From Calliopsis andreniformis (lineage: Eukaryota; Arthropoda; Insecta; Hymenoptera; Andrenidae): a DNA stretch of 64,000 nucleotides. The notes beneath the pieces were generated by a model that saw only the letters and a list, made by a program, of their open reading frames with translations, was not told the DNA's origin and searched no databases. The translations under genes were made by a program, and so were the position numbers. Location of the stretch: the NCBI RefSeq assembly GCF_051401765.1, contig NC_135071.1, positions 13,866,961 to 13,930,960 of the forward strand, read 5' to 3'. This document shows positions 13,440 through 25,690 of this stretch, one piece after another; the stretch's first letter is position 1, and each line of letters starts with the position of its first letter.

Positions 13440-13970
13440 AGAACAGCGGCAGAAGGCTCCGCCAGGGGCGACATAAGGATGAAGAAAGTGGCTGCTGTAA
13501 ATTTACGCTGCGCTATGCATGATTATCCTCGGGGCAAGTTCCAGCCGAGGTCCCGGCTTGAAAACTCTTGTGGGAGGCTTGGAAGGAAGCCGATATTCCA
13601 GCTTCTTCCTGCTCCCGGGTGGTGGACGGGTGCAACGTGGACTCCAGCCAGGATCGACTCATTGTCCCCGCGAACGAGCAATTCAAGGGACCAATGGGTC
13701 GAAGCTTTGCCAAAACGCGAGTTCAGACCTACCATTTCAGCGCAAACTTGCGGGCAAGAAGGAGGAAAGTTCTGTGCACCGATTCATTCGGCAAGAGTGC
13801 AGTTACCCGTAGGCGTAAGGATTTTTACAAGATACCCCTGCTTTCTCAAGCTGGCATTCATTTTCTCCAGGATATAAGCAAACTTAGCAAACTTTCCCTT
13901 CATCTTGAGCAGTTTGCTACCCTTAACTCCTTTCCCAAGAAGAACTTCTGTATTCACGATTAATCCTCGG
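13440..13970. other. CpG/GC-rich block with overlapping open frames
   Basis: Five frames of 66 to 132 codons overlap here on both strands (13479-13963 plus, 13513-13735 minus). Real coding DNA would normally favour one frame. Simultaneous openness in several frames points to stop-poor composition. None of the peptides resembles a known protein. Confidence 0.4.
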
Positions 13971-16310
13971 TACTGAGTTCATCGCAACCTATCCAAACAA
14001 GACCTATACTGGGAAGCGGCTCATGAGACATCATCAAGTTCAACCTTCCCTCAGGCCTCGCTACTAGTTCCGGATACTTGTCAGTGGAACTCTGCCTAAG
14101 TCATTGACGCAAGGTGGAGATTCTAGGACACTTAAGATAGAGTGATATCAGGATAGACACACGGGGAAAGTCTAAGTCTAGAACTAGATCTGTCAGAACA
14201 GGATGTTACTTCAACGAATTAAGCCTCACTAGCTGTACTCCAGTATTGCTATTCCTATTAATAGGGCAACTAACTTTCTTAGTATATTTTTCTAGAGTGC
14301 TAGGCGTTAACATCGAAATGACGCTGTGACGATGGTATATGTAAGGATGATGCTTGAAAAGTAGGAGGAAAAATGAGAACTGTGTTTCTTCCTGGGTTTA
14401 CTAGTGGAGCCATCACTAAGATCCAGCAGAACTTTGCCTTAGACACAGGGACATTCAGATCAAGTCTACGTTAGGCCTGAGTGTCTTTGATATAGGGATA
14501 ATCGGAACAGGTCAATGGAACTAATTATTGTGTCCGTTTACTTTCACGTAGGGATCGAATCTCTGAACCTCCAAAGAGGCTGACTCACGCCATAATTAAA
14601 TCCAAAGATTCTTAAATGCTAAAATTATACTTCATTCTTTATTCCTATTAGGTTATGTCACTCATCTTATCGGTTTTAACTTTGCCTGTCACCTCTACTG
14701 CATTACTGCCAACAAATTTTGGGAAGTCAATCATTATTGCGACAGCAGCGAAAAATAAATCGTATAAGCACTAAGTTTAATTGTAACGTGACATGGTATT
14801 GATGCGTGAAACAACAATGGACGATATAAATTTAATTCTATTGTGTTGCATGTCTCGTATACCTGACTTGCGATGAACGCTCGCGATCAATAATACAAAG
14901 CAGGAGTGACAGAATTCACCGAATTCCAATGAGAACCTTCGCAGCCATGACGGACTATTTTACATGAATAATGCGATGAAATAATTATTACTTTAATGCA
15001 TATAGTGTTATAGGTACAGCACATGTGATTCTTAGATCCTGTTTTCGAAGATTCTCTTTGAATCTTTCAGATTTCATTTTTTCCCACATTGAATAATTAA
15101 GATATTTTCCAGTACTTTACATAGATCAATTGCTACATTCCGTTAACTTCCACATGCGAGATTAATCGTACCATTGAGATCCCATCAACAACTCTCAGTA
15201 GAGACAACGATGCATTTGACGATTTACGACAGCAACGTCAATTATATATTACCCTTGTCATACAAAGGGTTATGTAAAGCTACATACCCCGCAGCTAATC
15301 CTAATTGCAGTCATGCTGCACTGCGTTGCGTTATTATTGTGATCATGCCGTGGCAATTGAACTCGAGGACTCAAATCACGTGACCTCGCGAACGTGAAAC
15401 ATGTTTGCCTGATCGTAACCTAACCAAACTGAAATAAAAAGGGTAAAAGTATCAATAGTTTAATGTTGCAAACATTTCACTATCTCACAATAAACCTCAA
15501 AAAATGCCCCTAAGAACCTCTAAAAACCATGTTCCTCGAAATGTAGGTTAGGCCCCTTCGTACATAACCTAACAGCTCTGTAAAATCTAGAAGCCTAAGG
15601 CTTGATTTAGAGTCCAATTAAGATTGCAGCGCAGTAGCAACGATAGCATTGACTTTTTCTTATAAAGTACTGCCAACCCTAGAGCCAACATTAAATACAA
15701 AACAGTGCGTCAGGGAGGTTAGGTTAGAACCAGGCATACTATTAAATTAGGCGATCACTCAGCGTTCTTATTTCATCTTATTTCTCGATTTAAGCTTCCC
15801 ATTCAATCTTGCCGATGGAAACTAATTACTTTAATAACATACAAGGAGAGCATAGGCTCTCATTAACTTGCGCGGGCAGTTTTGAATTGGCTTACATCGA
15901 TCCGAGATAAACTTTCATAGGGCATTACGTACGGAATCGGGAAAACAAGCGCGTTTATGCGTCACTGGCTGAGAAGCAGAGTAGCCCGAGACCCACCTGA
16001 AACAGAAAGATAACGGGGAAATTAATTATGGCCTGCGCCGACGGGGGGTTGTTCGCCTCGGATTACCGAATTGTTCGCTATCAATTATAGGGATTTATCA
16101 TCACTACGATCGAATATTAATCCCTCGACTTTCGACGTTTTATGCAAATAATGATGCACTATGAGTGAATAGCACAAGTGCAGAGCAGATTATTCGAGAT
16201 TTTCAAAGGCAAGTGAATTTCGAGGATCGAAATGTGTATCAAGTGATGCTGAAAACCTGCTGTTTCATTTCTGTTCATTTTTCAAATTTATCGAGAGGCA
16301 AATAATTATG
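13971..16310. other. Non-coding stretch with CCTAACC-type motifs
   Basis: No gene recognised. The motif CCTAACC or its complement GGTTAGG appears several times between 15414 and 15730 (for example GGTTAGGTTAG at 15717-15728). This short word is scattered in many insect genomes; here it is dispersed and not a telomeric array. Confidence 0.45.
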
Positions 16311-16457
16311 GATTATTTATAATAATGATAATATCTAATAATTACTATTACTAATATTACTATTAGTAATAATATATATTACTATTCTTATACTTATTAT
16401 ATTATAATTATATGTAATTATTATTATTATTATGATTACTAATTATTATTATTATTC
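16311..16457. repeat. ATT/AAT-rich low-complexity tract
   Basis: Nearly uninterrupted A/T sequence built from imperfect TTA, ATT and TAA triplets, ending in two purer runs of ATT near 16420-16433 and 16444-16455. It is a degenerate microsatellite. Confidence 0.8.
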
Positions 16458-17351
16458 GGTCTCAGCGTTTCTTGGTTTAAGAATTTCAAGTTACGGTAAA
16501 ATCATTAATGCGCAGGAAATTTTGAACGTTTATAGCAGCAGGAGGTATTTACGCTGAATTAATATGAATTGCGTTTGATTTGCATGCTAATAGCAGCTGA
16601 TATTTTCAAATCGAGTGCCAATAACAAGAGACTAATAAAAATTACATGGATAAATATTCATAGTCCTCCGCTGCATTTTTTTCATCATAACTGTGGGTTA
16701 CATTCTTGTGTATTTCGTCTGTAAAATATGCTAACGCGGTTCGATTGGAAAATTCTACATCCCGCGTAGATAGTTCGTAGTCGAGGAATATTCATAACAT
16801 GCGAGCACTGTTAAGGTATTTGAATATCAGATTTGATGAGAAATTCCAGGCTTTCTCAGAAACCTGTCCCTTGGGAACAAAAATGTTGCTTCCGTCGTTA
16901 AAATTTTCGTTCCCTCTAAAAGAGCTTTCTTCCGCGATCTTCGATCTTCCCCAAACTACGTTCGCGAACATTAATCGCGACTCGCAAATTCTCGCGTAAA
17001 ACGCGAATGTCGATGAATCGAATAGCGACCGATAATTTATTCCCTGTCATTAAATAGCGAAGGTATTTGTCTAGAACGATTATTAGACCGGTGTTTGCGT
17101 TAAAAGGGTGTAATGTTCGTAATAATAGAAAGTTCTCGTTGAACATGCTGGAAGTAATTATATCCAAAAATTCCAACGAAAATCAAATGCAAAATATGCT
17201 AGATTTTAGTAAAATTTTCGTAAAAATTGGTACTTGCATATTTACTTCTATGAGAAGGCTGAAGAAGAAAAAAACGATTACAATTTATAGAGATGATTGT
17301 ATTGTTTCCCCCCATAATTGACTTGATTTGGGTACGAATGAAAAGCCCGCA
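16458..17351. other. Non-coding spacer
   Basis: AT-rich to mixed sequence. Short open frames overlap on both strands at 16799-17176, with none recognised. It leads directly into the hAT-like element at 17352. Confidence 0.45.
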
Positions 17352-17498
17352 CAGTATTGCCATTTGCCGGGACAAAATGTCTTTTAGGGGCGTTATTGAG
17401 TAAAAGAGTGGGGATACCACACAGTATTTGACTGCACCTCACTCTTCTATTCTGTAACGTCATTGGAAGACATTTTGTCCTGGCATATGGCAATACTA
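17352..17498. mobile_element. Short non-autonomous hAT-like element (MITE), copy 2
   Basis: The left end CAGTATTGCC continues with CCGGGACAAAATGTCTT. The right end carries the inverted form, GGAAGACATTTTGTCC followed by GGCAATACTA. The terminal inverted repeat therefore spans roughly 35 bp with a few mismatches, longer than in copy 1. The right half aligns with the element at 6114-6246. Flanking 8-mers (AGCCCGCA and GGCTCAAG) agree at only 3 positions, so any target duplication has decayed or the ends have shifted. The 147-bp interior holds no gene. An internal ACAGTATT at about 17421 echoes the terminus. Confidence 0.7.
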
Positions 17499-18105
17499 GG
17501 CTCAAGACAATTTTCCCGCCATTTTCCTTTACCTCGAACGACAAACATCAAAACATCGAGAAGGTTAGAAATATAAGAAAACATACGTGTGAAGATTGAA
17601 ACTAAAGTAAAAATTGATTTCTTGAAGTTACTCCGCATTTTAAGAAAATTAAGTCGTCTATGCAGGTTATAAACGATGTTTCTTCAAGCGGCTCAGATTT
17701 TAGAGTTGCTAGTGATGTATGTATATTGAATCTAGAACGAGTAAGAGAAATATTTTTCAAGAAACGTTTCTATCTAGCCTCCCTCTATCTGCAGGAGGAA
17801 CGATATTGCCAGCGAGAATGAGGGCATGCGTTTTTTTATATCTAATCGAACTACGAGAAGCGAACGAGCGGAAGATGAAAGAGCAGGAGGGGGGATAGCG
17901 AGAAAAACGGCGACGTAAAGACTTGGTGCATTAAGGTTAACGAATCGGAAGCACGCACTGGGGAATAATGGAAACCAGAGAGATAAGAACAGGCGGATGT
18001 GTATGGTTTATGACACTTCCGGTTCAGACGAGACGACTTCGCTGCCTAATGTCCTCTGTCATTGCTCCACTGACACCGATTTTATTAAACGTTCAAGAAG
18101 CTACC
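17499..18105. other. Non-coding spacer
   Basis: Mixed sequence with no recognised exon or repeat. A GC-richer purine run (AGGAGGGGGG) sits near 17886. Confidence 0.4.
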
Positions 18106-18181
18106 CTTACTCCCCTGTTTTTCAACTCCTCTCCTCATCCCCTTTCTCCCTCTCTTCCCTTCATCCCTCCTCACTTGTGAG
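18106..18181 (+). other. Long polypyrimidine tract followed by AG
   Basis: From 18121 to 18174, 49 of 54 bases are C or T on the plus strand, and the run extends upstream to about 18106. The first AG afterwards is at 18180-18181, the layout of a strong 3' splice site. No convincing exon follows. Equally it could be a simple purine/pyrimidine tract able to form triplex DNA. Confidence 0.5.
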
Positions 18182-18639
18182 CCTTGCTTCACCTCGTCGA
18201 GTTCTCTCGCAAATAAAATCCTGAAATTTATGGCGGCAGACCGCTCGGGTATCTGCCTCTGTTCTAGATAAAGAAATTTCCCACCTGCCACTGGCTTGCT
18301 ATGTATTTGCGTCAAGCTACCCTAAAACCCGATTTCCAGTACGAAACTGCCGCCGTGGAGCTCTTACACCTCGCAAATGCATCAATTTTGGCACTTCATT
18401 GGAGTGGAACAGAAATTCACAGAACAAGTTGAGAGGAAAATGTCGAAATATTACTGAAGAGTCGATTATTTTAATGGCACACTCTCCAATTTCACTGGCT
18501 GCGATTACTAGATGCAGTGAAACTAATTCCTTCGAAGAAATGACTTCCAATTTGGCCTGAGTTCAGTATTATCAATAAAGATTTCACAATAACGAAATTC
18601 TGAGACACTAGAAAGAACTAAATCGTTTGATTACTTATA

Positions 18640-18720
18640 AGCCAATCATCCAAGTTCCACGTGATCAATACCACGTGACGTGACTGCGCAGTCACGCCTG
18701 CGCGTGGACTACAAAAGTTG
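18640..18720. promoter_or_regulatory. Paired CACGTG E-boxes and an 18-bp palindrome
   Basis: Two CACGTG E-boxes lie at 18658-18663 and 18672-18677, 14 bp apart. A perfect 18-bp palindrome, CGTGACTGCGCAGTCACG, is at 18679-18696, and a GCGCG follows at 18700. CACGTG is bound by bHLH-zip factors such as Myc/Max, USF and Mitf. The palindrome has no assignment I am sure of. The compact arrangement in otherwise AT-leaning DNA suggests a promoter or enhancer, but no gene start is identified; the plus-strand open frame at 18839-19147 (102 codons) is unrecognised. Confidence 0.4.
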
Positions 18721-21253
18721 AAATTACAAACAAGTAGATTGCTTCTTTTCAATTCGTCAAATTGGTGTATATTAAATGTTCGTATTTTGCAAGCTCCTTT
18801 AAGTAGGCATTATAGAAAGATTTGGTACGGAGCATGAAATGTGTAGAATGGAAAATCGATATGCAATTTGCGTAGAACAGAAGCGGGCGAAACAAGGTTT
18901 TCAGGAAGTAAACAATAGTTTCTCTAACCTGTTACAGCGATTCTCGCAATATCGATTTCCTCGATTTCAACTTACGGACTGTCTGGCGACAAGTTCGAAC
19001 GGTAATTTTCTTCGACGTTCGAAACGGTGCCGACGGCAACCAGAACGAACAGACAAGTATTCTTTGTCGTGCCATTTTCCTCGTCCGCCGCCATTCGTTA
19101 GCTCATGCGATTATGAACCATGTCAATTACGAAAACCCATCGTCTGAATCTTCCAAGGAAATGAGAATACTTCGGTGCATATTGGAATCTATTTGCTACA
19201 TTTGATCTTAGTTAAATATTTTTAATTAAACTCGCCAATGAAGCCCAAATGGCAACAATACTTCAAATATGGATTCAACAAAATTCTATTTAGAGTAACA
19301 ATAATTAGATGTAGAAGAAGTTAAGAAGTATTTGTACATATAGCTTTTTTATAATAAGTGATTTAATTCCAACGTGCTTGTAAGTAATTTTTACAGGGTA
19401 TAAAAAGATAGTAAAAAATAAAAATTTGAGACAGTAAAGTGTCCTTCTTAAAGTATTAATTAAAATCATTTTAACTAATTTCAGTTTTATTTTATTTTCT
19501 AGTAGCATCCATTCTTGCCTGGTTTTTATTTCATATTTAAATTTCTGCTACTCCATTACGAATACATTTAACATAATCTACATTCATCCTGTTCACCACA
19601 TTAAAATTCTCTTTTAAATTATTCTATTAAAATTACCCCATTACGCAAATTAATCACGAACACGCTGTAGAGTATAGATAATTACACCATTATATCTATT
19701 TGTGACGAAAGGAAACTGATTATAAGGTCGATTGCTAAATTTTGTCCACAATTTAAACTCTGAAAGGAGATAGAATTCGCTCTTTAATATATAATATTTA
19801 ATTCTCGAAAAATTGAATTAGAAAGGAGATAATGGTCCATAGTTGAATAAATTCCAACGCAACTAGGCATGAGGTGTAAAAAATTCTAAATCTGTGAATA
19901 CCTCAAATCTTCCTTCATTTGTGAATCTCCACATCAAATAATGACTTTAATATTTGTAATCATACTTTTCGTAGCTAGTTGTTAATAATGTAGACTGATC
20001 TACTGTAATACAGACTCATGAACTGATGGATAATTTATTGCGCAGCTCATTGTACATGGCAATAATTTATCGAATTCTATCAGTCATAAAATTGCAACTT
20101 TATGTCCTATCCGGGTAAAACGCATAGCCTCCCATTTTTTTACGCGACTTCTGTTTATTTTTCAGACAGCCATTTATCGTGCAATGCCGCGAAAGGTCAT
20201 AACACGTCATTTGCCTGGCAATCACATTATGGTTACACGTTCTCTTTGACGTTTTCATTAAAATACACCGACACCAAAATTTCCAAAAAATGCAGCTCTA
20301 GTGAAGCTGTTCAATGAATTGGAAAACTCAGAAATTGTGTATAGAAGACTACATTGAATTTCACAAATTTTAATGAAGCAGTAGTGGGGACAGAAAATCT
20401 CCCCACCCTGTATCAGAAATTGCAATAAATTAACTTTTCTTTCGTTAACATCATGAGAACTTAGTTTAAGCTTATTAATTGAAAATTATCTACTAATTTA
20501 AATACTGAATGTATTTTCTATGTTTATTACGATGCTACTTTTGAGGTTAGCTCTTATTGTTAACTTGGAACTACTGTACATAGTAGATCAAGAATAATCT
20601 CACAAATTTAGTTTTCAAATTGTCACGTAACCTAGAAATATCCATATAAATTTTTCCAATTGTGTAGGACTTTTTTTTACCCCCGCCTACTAATGTAAAA
20701 TGGATGCCAATCCCAGTCGTATCAGTTACACAAAATTCAAAAGTTATTCAAAATTCTCGTCAGAAATACAACGCGAATTAGTGTCACGAAAATACGTCAC
20801 GGGAAATTGGCGAAACCGTAAAAGTCATGAATTTTTCAAACAGCGTTCCATAGATACTTCACGCAGTGCCGATGACTTTTTAAATAATCTACGTCCAATT
20901 CGCAATTCGTCAGAGCGTATCGACGTTCCAAACCAAACTGTTCTAAAAATACATTTTTGTGTTACGTCTTTTTTTTTATACACATCTTCTATTGACTGAA
21001 GTGAAATAAATGATAAAATAAGTAAGACCTAACCTAATCTGAATTATAACCTAGCCTAACTTAGGGCTTTTTTACTCTCATTTTCGACGTGCCAAAACTG
21101 ACAAAGTTGAGTACTTACTCTATGTATGTATATAAATTCGTTATTGGTAACGAGACCCACGCTTGTAACGAGTAGAGTCTCTAGTACTACTAAAATCAAA
21201 TCAGCAAACGTTTTGGACCACTGTGTCATAAAACAACAAAATAATTAATGTCT
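18721..21253. other. AT-rich non-coding stretch
   Basis: Strongly AT-rich from about 19170 to 19970 and again near 20400-20700. A small hairpin (GTGGGGA/TCCCCAC) lies around 20384-20406. CCTAACCTAA-type motifs occur at 21027-21057. No gene or complete transposon was recognised. Confidence 0.45.
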
Positions 21254-21309
21254 ACGTTTTGAAACTTCTATTGTATAATTACGTTTTGAAACTATTTATT
21301 GCATAATTA
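21254..21309 (+). repeat. Two-copy tandem repeat, unit about 27-28 bp
   Basis: Two adjacent units both begin ACGTTTTGAAACT and end with ATTGTATAATT or ATTGCATAATT (21254-21280 and 21281-21308). It is a minor local duplication. Confidence 0.6.
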
Positions 21310-22197
21310 TGTCACGTTCCAGTTATACAAAAGACAAAACTCCCATACAATTGCCATTAGCACTCTTTTCTCGTTATTGTCATGCGCATTACACACATAA
21401 TTTCTGTTACCAAATTTCGTGCGTAGACCATAAATTATTACACGCGGCACAGCAGCGAGGTAAATATTAAACGGAAAGCACTTAATCTAATTTGTTATTG
21501 CAATTATATACGTCACAATGAAATACAACTGGCGCTTATATTACAGTTAATAGCGAGGGTACCTGTGTAATTAAACAGAAAACTTTGTCGAATTGTTTGT
21601 AACATACGAATGAAACGTTTTGAAATACTATCATCTTTAATTTCGATAAATGTCAGTACAACGCCGACAAATATCTTGTTATCACAACTGCATTGCAACA
21701 TAACGTATAAATAGTTCTACACTGATTATCGCAGTATCGTACAGTAACTGTGCGTTGACGCTCGTAGTCATCGCAAAATACTATACAAAGAGTTGTTGTC
21801 TTTTTCTAAAATCACGTACGTTTAATACATAAAAAGGAAAATAAAAATGGCAGAAGGTTATAGGTGCTTCTTAACGACTCAGATATTTCGCTGAAAAATT
21901 ATTGTTATAAATAATGCACTGTTAAGACATTATTTTGCTAAATCCACTTAATCAAGCGAAGACAAAAAAGAGAAAGATAATTTTTAAAATTCATAGACGG
22001 AAACGAGCTCAGAACTACTGAAACTGATGACGCTGAATTAATCGCTGTAATTGATTTAAGTTCTCCACAAACAGCGGGAGAATTAGGGTGAACGCTTGAA
22101 GACCGCGGAACAATATCTACGGTCTTGGAACGATCTCAAAATTAGGAACATTCCTTTATCTCTCGCTACACGCTGGAATCGTTTCTAAACGTCTATA

Positions 22198-23317
22198 CAG
22201 GGTGTAACAAAAATGTTGCAGTTCCTTAAAAGGGGTGATTCCGGGGGTGATTTGAAACAACTTTTTCCTTAGCGAAAATGTAAGATAAGGCTTCGTTAAC
22301 GAGTTATTAATGAAAAACACCGGCCAATGAGAGCGCGAGTTTGCCGTCCGAGCGACTGCGGTAGCGTTGGGTACGCGCTGGTCGCTACGTTGTACTCCGA
22401 ACAAGAAAGTCGACATGCGTCGAAGGAAATAGCATTAGTGTGAAAATATTTGCATAATGTATAAACGAAAAAGCAATGCAACAAAAGAAATGAACGGAGA
22501 ATTGGAGAATTAACGTTGAAGATAGAAATGTTGAAAGTAGTCTGCGTTAGATTTAAAGAATAATAATCATTAATGAATCAAATGCAATTCATCTGTAGTT
22601 TGTAAATCTGTGTCACTGGGTCACTGTACCGATACTGGTCATCGACCTCTGGAGTGGTTTATGGCAGGGTAGAATTTTTCCAAAGAAGCTCCTTGTACCC
22701 CCCACGTAGTTTAAGCACCTCAGACCTTCTTTGTTCGGACACTCCGAGATCATGTCTTCTTCGAAACCAAAGCAATAAAGCCATAAATTACCTAAACGCG
22801 TGCCCTAGCATAAACCATTTCGACAGTCGATGACCAGGATCGGTACAGTGACCCAGTGACACAGGTTTACAAACTACAGGTGAAGTTTGTTCTCTTCTTC
22901 CTTTATTTTTCGTTGTATTGCTTTTTCGTTTATACGTTATGCGAATAAGAGATTTACATATTCGTATTTTTACGTTGCACGTAGTTTTCCTCGATTTTAA
23001 GTAATTATTCACTTCAAGTGATAAAGAAAAAAGGGACTCGGTGTTATTTATTATGTCGCTTTCAGTTTTCATACTAATGCTATTTTCTTCGATGTATGAC
23101 GACTTTCTTGTTTGGAGTACAACTGTAGCATCTAGCGCGCGTACCCAACGCTACCGCGTTCGCTCGGGCGGCAAACTCGCGCTCTCATTGGTCGGTGTTT
23201 TTCGTTAATAACTCATTAACGAAGCCTCATCTTACATTTTCGCTAAGGAAAAAGTTATTTCAAATCACCCCCTAAATCACCCCTTTTAAGGAACTGCGAC
23301 ATTTTTGTTACACCCTG
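22198..23317. mobile_element. Foldback transposable element with very long inverted repeats
   Basis: The left end CAGGGTGTAACAAAAATG and the right end CATTTTTGTTACACCCTG are exact inverted copies. The inverted match continues inward to about 22670 on the left and 22802 on the right, leaving a loop of about 130 bp. The outer 220 bp of the arms are about 92% identical by eye. The right arm carries an extra segment of about 100 bp (roughly 22945-23055) absent from the left. TATA stands immediately outside both ends (22194-22197 and 23318-23321), consistent with a TA or TATA target duplication. No transposase frame is present, so the element is non-autonomous. Ends of the CAGGGTG type occur in several insect DNA transposons, so I do not assign a superfamily; TA-flanked Tc1/mariner-like is one possibility. 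A transcript across it could fold into a very long hairpin. Confidence 0.9.
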
Positions 23318-25260
23318 TATATTCGTTAAATAATTGACTATACTTATCTGTATACACGCGTCACATGACCTCCAAAATTGGATGGCTACTTTTTTTAAAA
23401 ATAAAAACAAATCTTCTAGAAAATCGTTTCTATATTCGTAATGCCTACTGACTCACTGATTCGTTCATGAATTAAACAATAAGTGTACACGATAACTATT
23501 GTATTGTATATTTTCCTCTGACATCTTAATCTTCACTTTATGTTTAACTTTAAGACACAAAATATCTTCAGTATTAAGTGATTCTTTGCGAAGAAATTTG
23601 TGAATGCTACGATAGCTATATAACCTTTTCAAGTACTCCAAAATGGAAAAACTATAAATATTACTAAAGCCCTGAAGTAGTAACTCTAGTAGACAATTGT
23701 TTTTATTTTGTTTTTGAACAAAAGGTGAAGTTTTGCTATTTTCGAAATAAACTAACTTTTTAGTCCTAAGAGTTTACTTTTACAAATGTAAAATTTGAGG
23801 TTAATTGCACCATAACTACCGAGGCAGAACTTCCGCATTTTTCAAACATGCTTTCATATCTTTTCCAAATTGTCTCTATTTTTTGCATGCAGTGGAAGAA
23901 AAGGGGCTTCAAATATGAGAACGATGTACTGAATAATTTTTTTACTTCTAAAAAAAGTTCTTTCATCGGCCAACGAAGTACAAAGCCCTGTTAAGGATTC
24001 AGAATAAAGTTGAATAAAGTCGGGGCTCTAAGTAGGTCATCGAATGCAAAAATGTTCTACTTCACATTGAACTTTTATGAAAATAATATTAACAGCGTTT
24101 GAACTTTCACCAATCATCGATGCTATTAATGAACCAGTTTTAACTGGTAATGTATTTAGATCAGGTTAAGTTTGCAAGAAGCCATTGATTTTAGGCCTAC
24201 ATAAGTTTTAGTACATAATTATTCTCAATTTTATTAAAATTTTATTAAATTTTTTTTTTCACTTTTATTAAATTTTCAAATGAAAACTACAAGTCCAGTA
24301 TAAAGAAACTAAAAGTAATGATTTTTCATCTTAGAACTAAGTCTTCGAAAAGATAAAAATAAAAAAGTCCTGCTTGCTGAAAATTATGCATAGCGGAATA
24401 ACTGAACTTCTGTTTGAAGTCGTTTTCTGTGATAGTGGAGGTGGGCCTTAAAAGTTTATGACGTCCTGTATAACTCAAAGCATTTTTGTAGATCCTTTAT
24501 ACTGCCCGAAAAATCCGACCAAAATGAAGGCGTTAACATTATTCTGTGAACGTGAAATTGAGTAATACCTTTCTCATTAATAAGTGCACTCAAACTCATT
24601 ACTGCATGCTTTGAAATAAAGAAAGAATACAAATAAAACAAACCTTCTGCACTTGATAATGTATAACGAGCTCTACGAGCACCGTACTCATTATAAGCTC
24701 GTTTAAGGGGCTATATTTGCATATTGTTAGAACAAACGGGATTAAGTTGATCCATCTTTGGTAAGAACATTTTTTCAAGTTTTGATAAAGCAAAAGTGAC
24801 ACTGTGAAAAAAGTGAAGCATATTGTTCATTATAAACTCATCACTGGCCAGCGAGTTTATAAAGAAACCCTATATTTCAATTGCTGGCTTTGAAACTTTG
24901 TTATTCTTTTGGAAAGTGTTTATTATTCGTTTACGAAGTTTTCTAGTAATTTCTAGTTTAAAGTTTGCAACCCACCCTCCTCACAGTTTCATATCTCGCC
25001 AATGATTAGATATGACACAATATTTTCTTGATTCCAAGCATCTAACATTCAAGATAACAAAAAACAATCCAGAATTTTATTCATTCCTCAACGAAACAGG
25101 AAATTCTATTGGTTAAAAGTCTAGATAGGCTATTTGTCCTCAAAAATCGTCTACAAAGGAAATATCCCTAGCATACCAATCGAATATTGGAATTCACGAA
25201 TTCCGTAAACTCACGATAATACCGATTGCAACAGTTGTACGTGTTCGTTAAGTGCATGTA
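23318..25260. other. AT-rich non-coding stretch
   Basis: Sequence with many homopolymer runs and few CpG. TTTATGACGTCCTGTATA at 24456-24473 looks like a degenerate transposon end (CAGGACGT when inverted), but I found no partner end. No gene recognised. Confidence 0.45.
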
Positions 25261-25690
25261 GCGAGCACAGCTGTCAAAAACCAACACCAGAGCGATGAGT
25301 GGCCACGCGTGACAGCAGCCCTAGTGATTTTTATCGGGCGCCGCTTTATTCCTAAAACGTCCCGCTTCCCGCCACAGAGAGGGCGCTCGAGGAATTAGGC
25401 CAACGCAATTTCGCTAGTTTTTTCGCAGGCGGAGTAATTGCAGCGAAAAAGCAGAGCCCGAGGAAATTGTTTTTGACCCGCTTCGCGTTACACGTTCTTT
25501 TCGTGTTTCCGCGAGGAACTCGGAGGGGGAAAACGCTTGTTGGCAGCTTTCTCACGCATTTCGCGTGTAGATGCCTGCGTACAGGAAATCGCGGCGAGTT
25601 CCAGCGATCAAAGCATTCTTTAATGAAATCAACGTGTCCTACGCTTGGTTCGGCACATTTATACATGAAAATGCACAGTTCATAAATAAT
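25261..25690. other. CpG-rich block with a CTCF-core-like site
   Basis: CpG-dense sequence bounded on both sides by AT-rich DNA. AGAGGGCGCT at 25377-25386 matches the core of the CTCF motif, but the bases upstream fit the full motif poorly. Two antiparallel frames (25352-25666 minus, 25467-25685 plus) are open through low stop density and match nothing known. Confidence 0.4.

Noticed and set aside
13479..13963. Cluster of five overlapping open frames
   Set aside because: Openness in several frames on both strands at once indicates composition and not coding selection.
14544..14560. B-box-like GGGATCGAATC suggesting a tRNA
   Set aside because: The T-stem does not pair and no A-box or acceptor stem is present upstream.
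15414..15730. Possible telomeric TTAGG repeats
   Set aside because: The words are scattered single motifs and not a tandem array.
24456..24473. Apparent transposon end (ACAGGACGTCATAAA when inverted)
   Set aside because: No partner terminus or target duplication was found on either side.
25377..25386. CTCF core AGAGGGCGCT
   Set aside because: The core matches but the upstream half of the motif does not, so I do not call an insulator.
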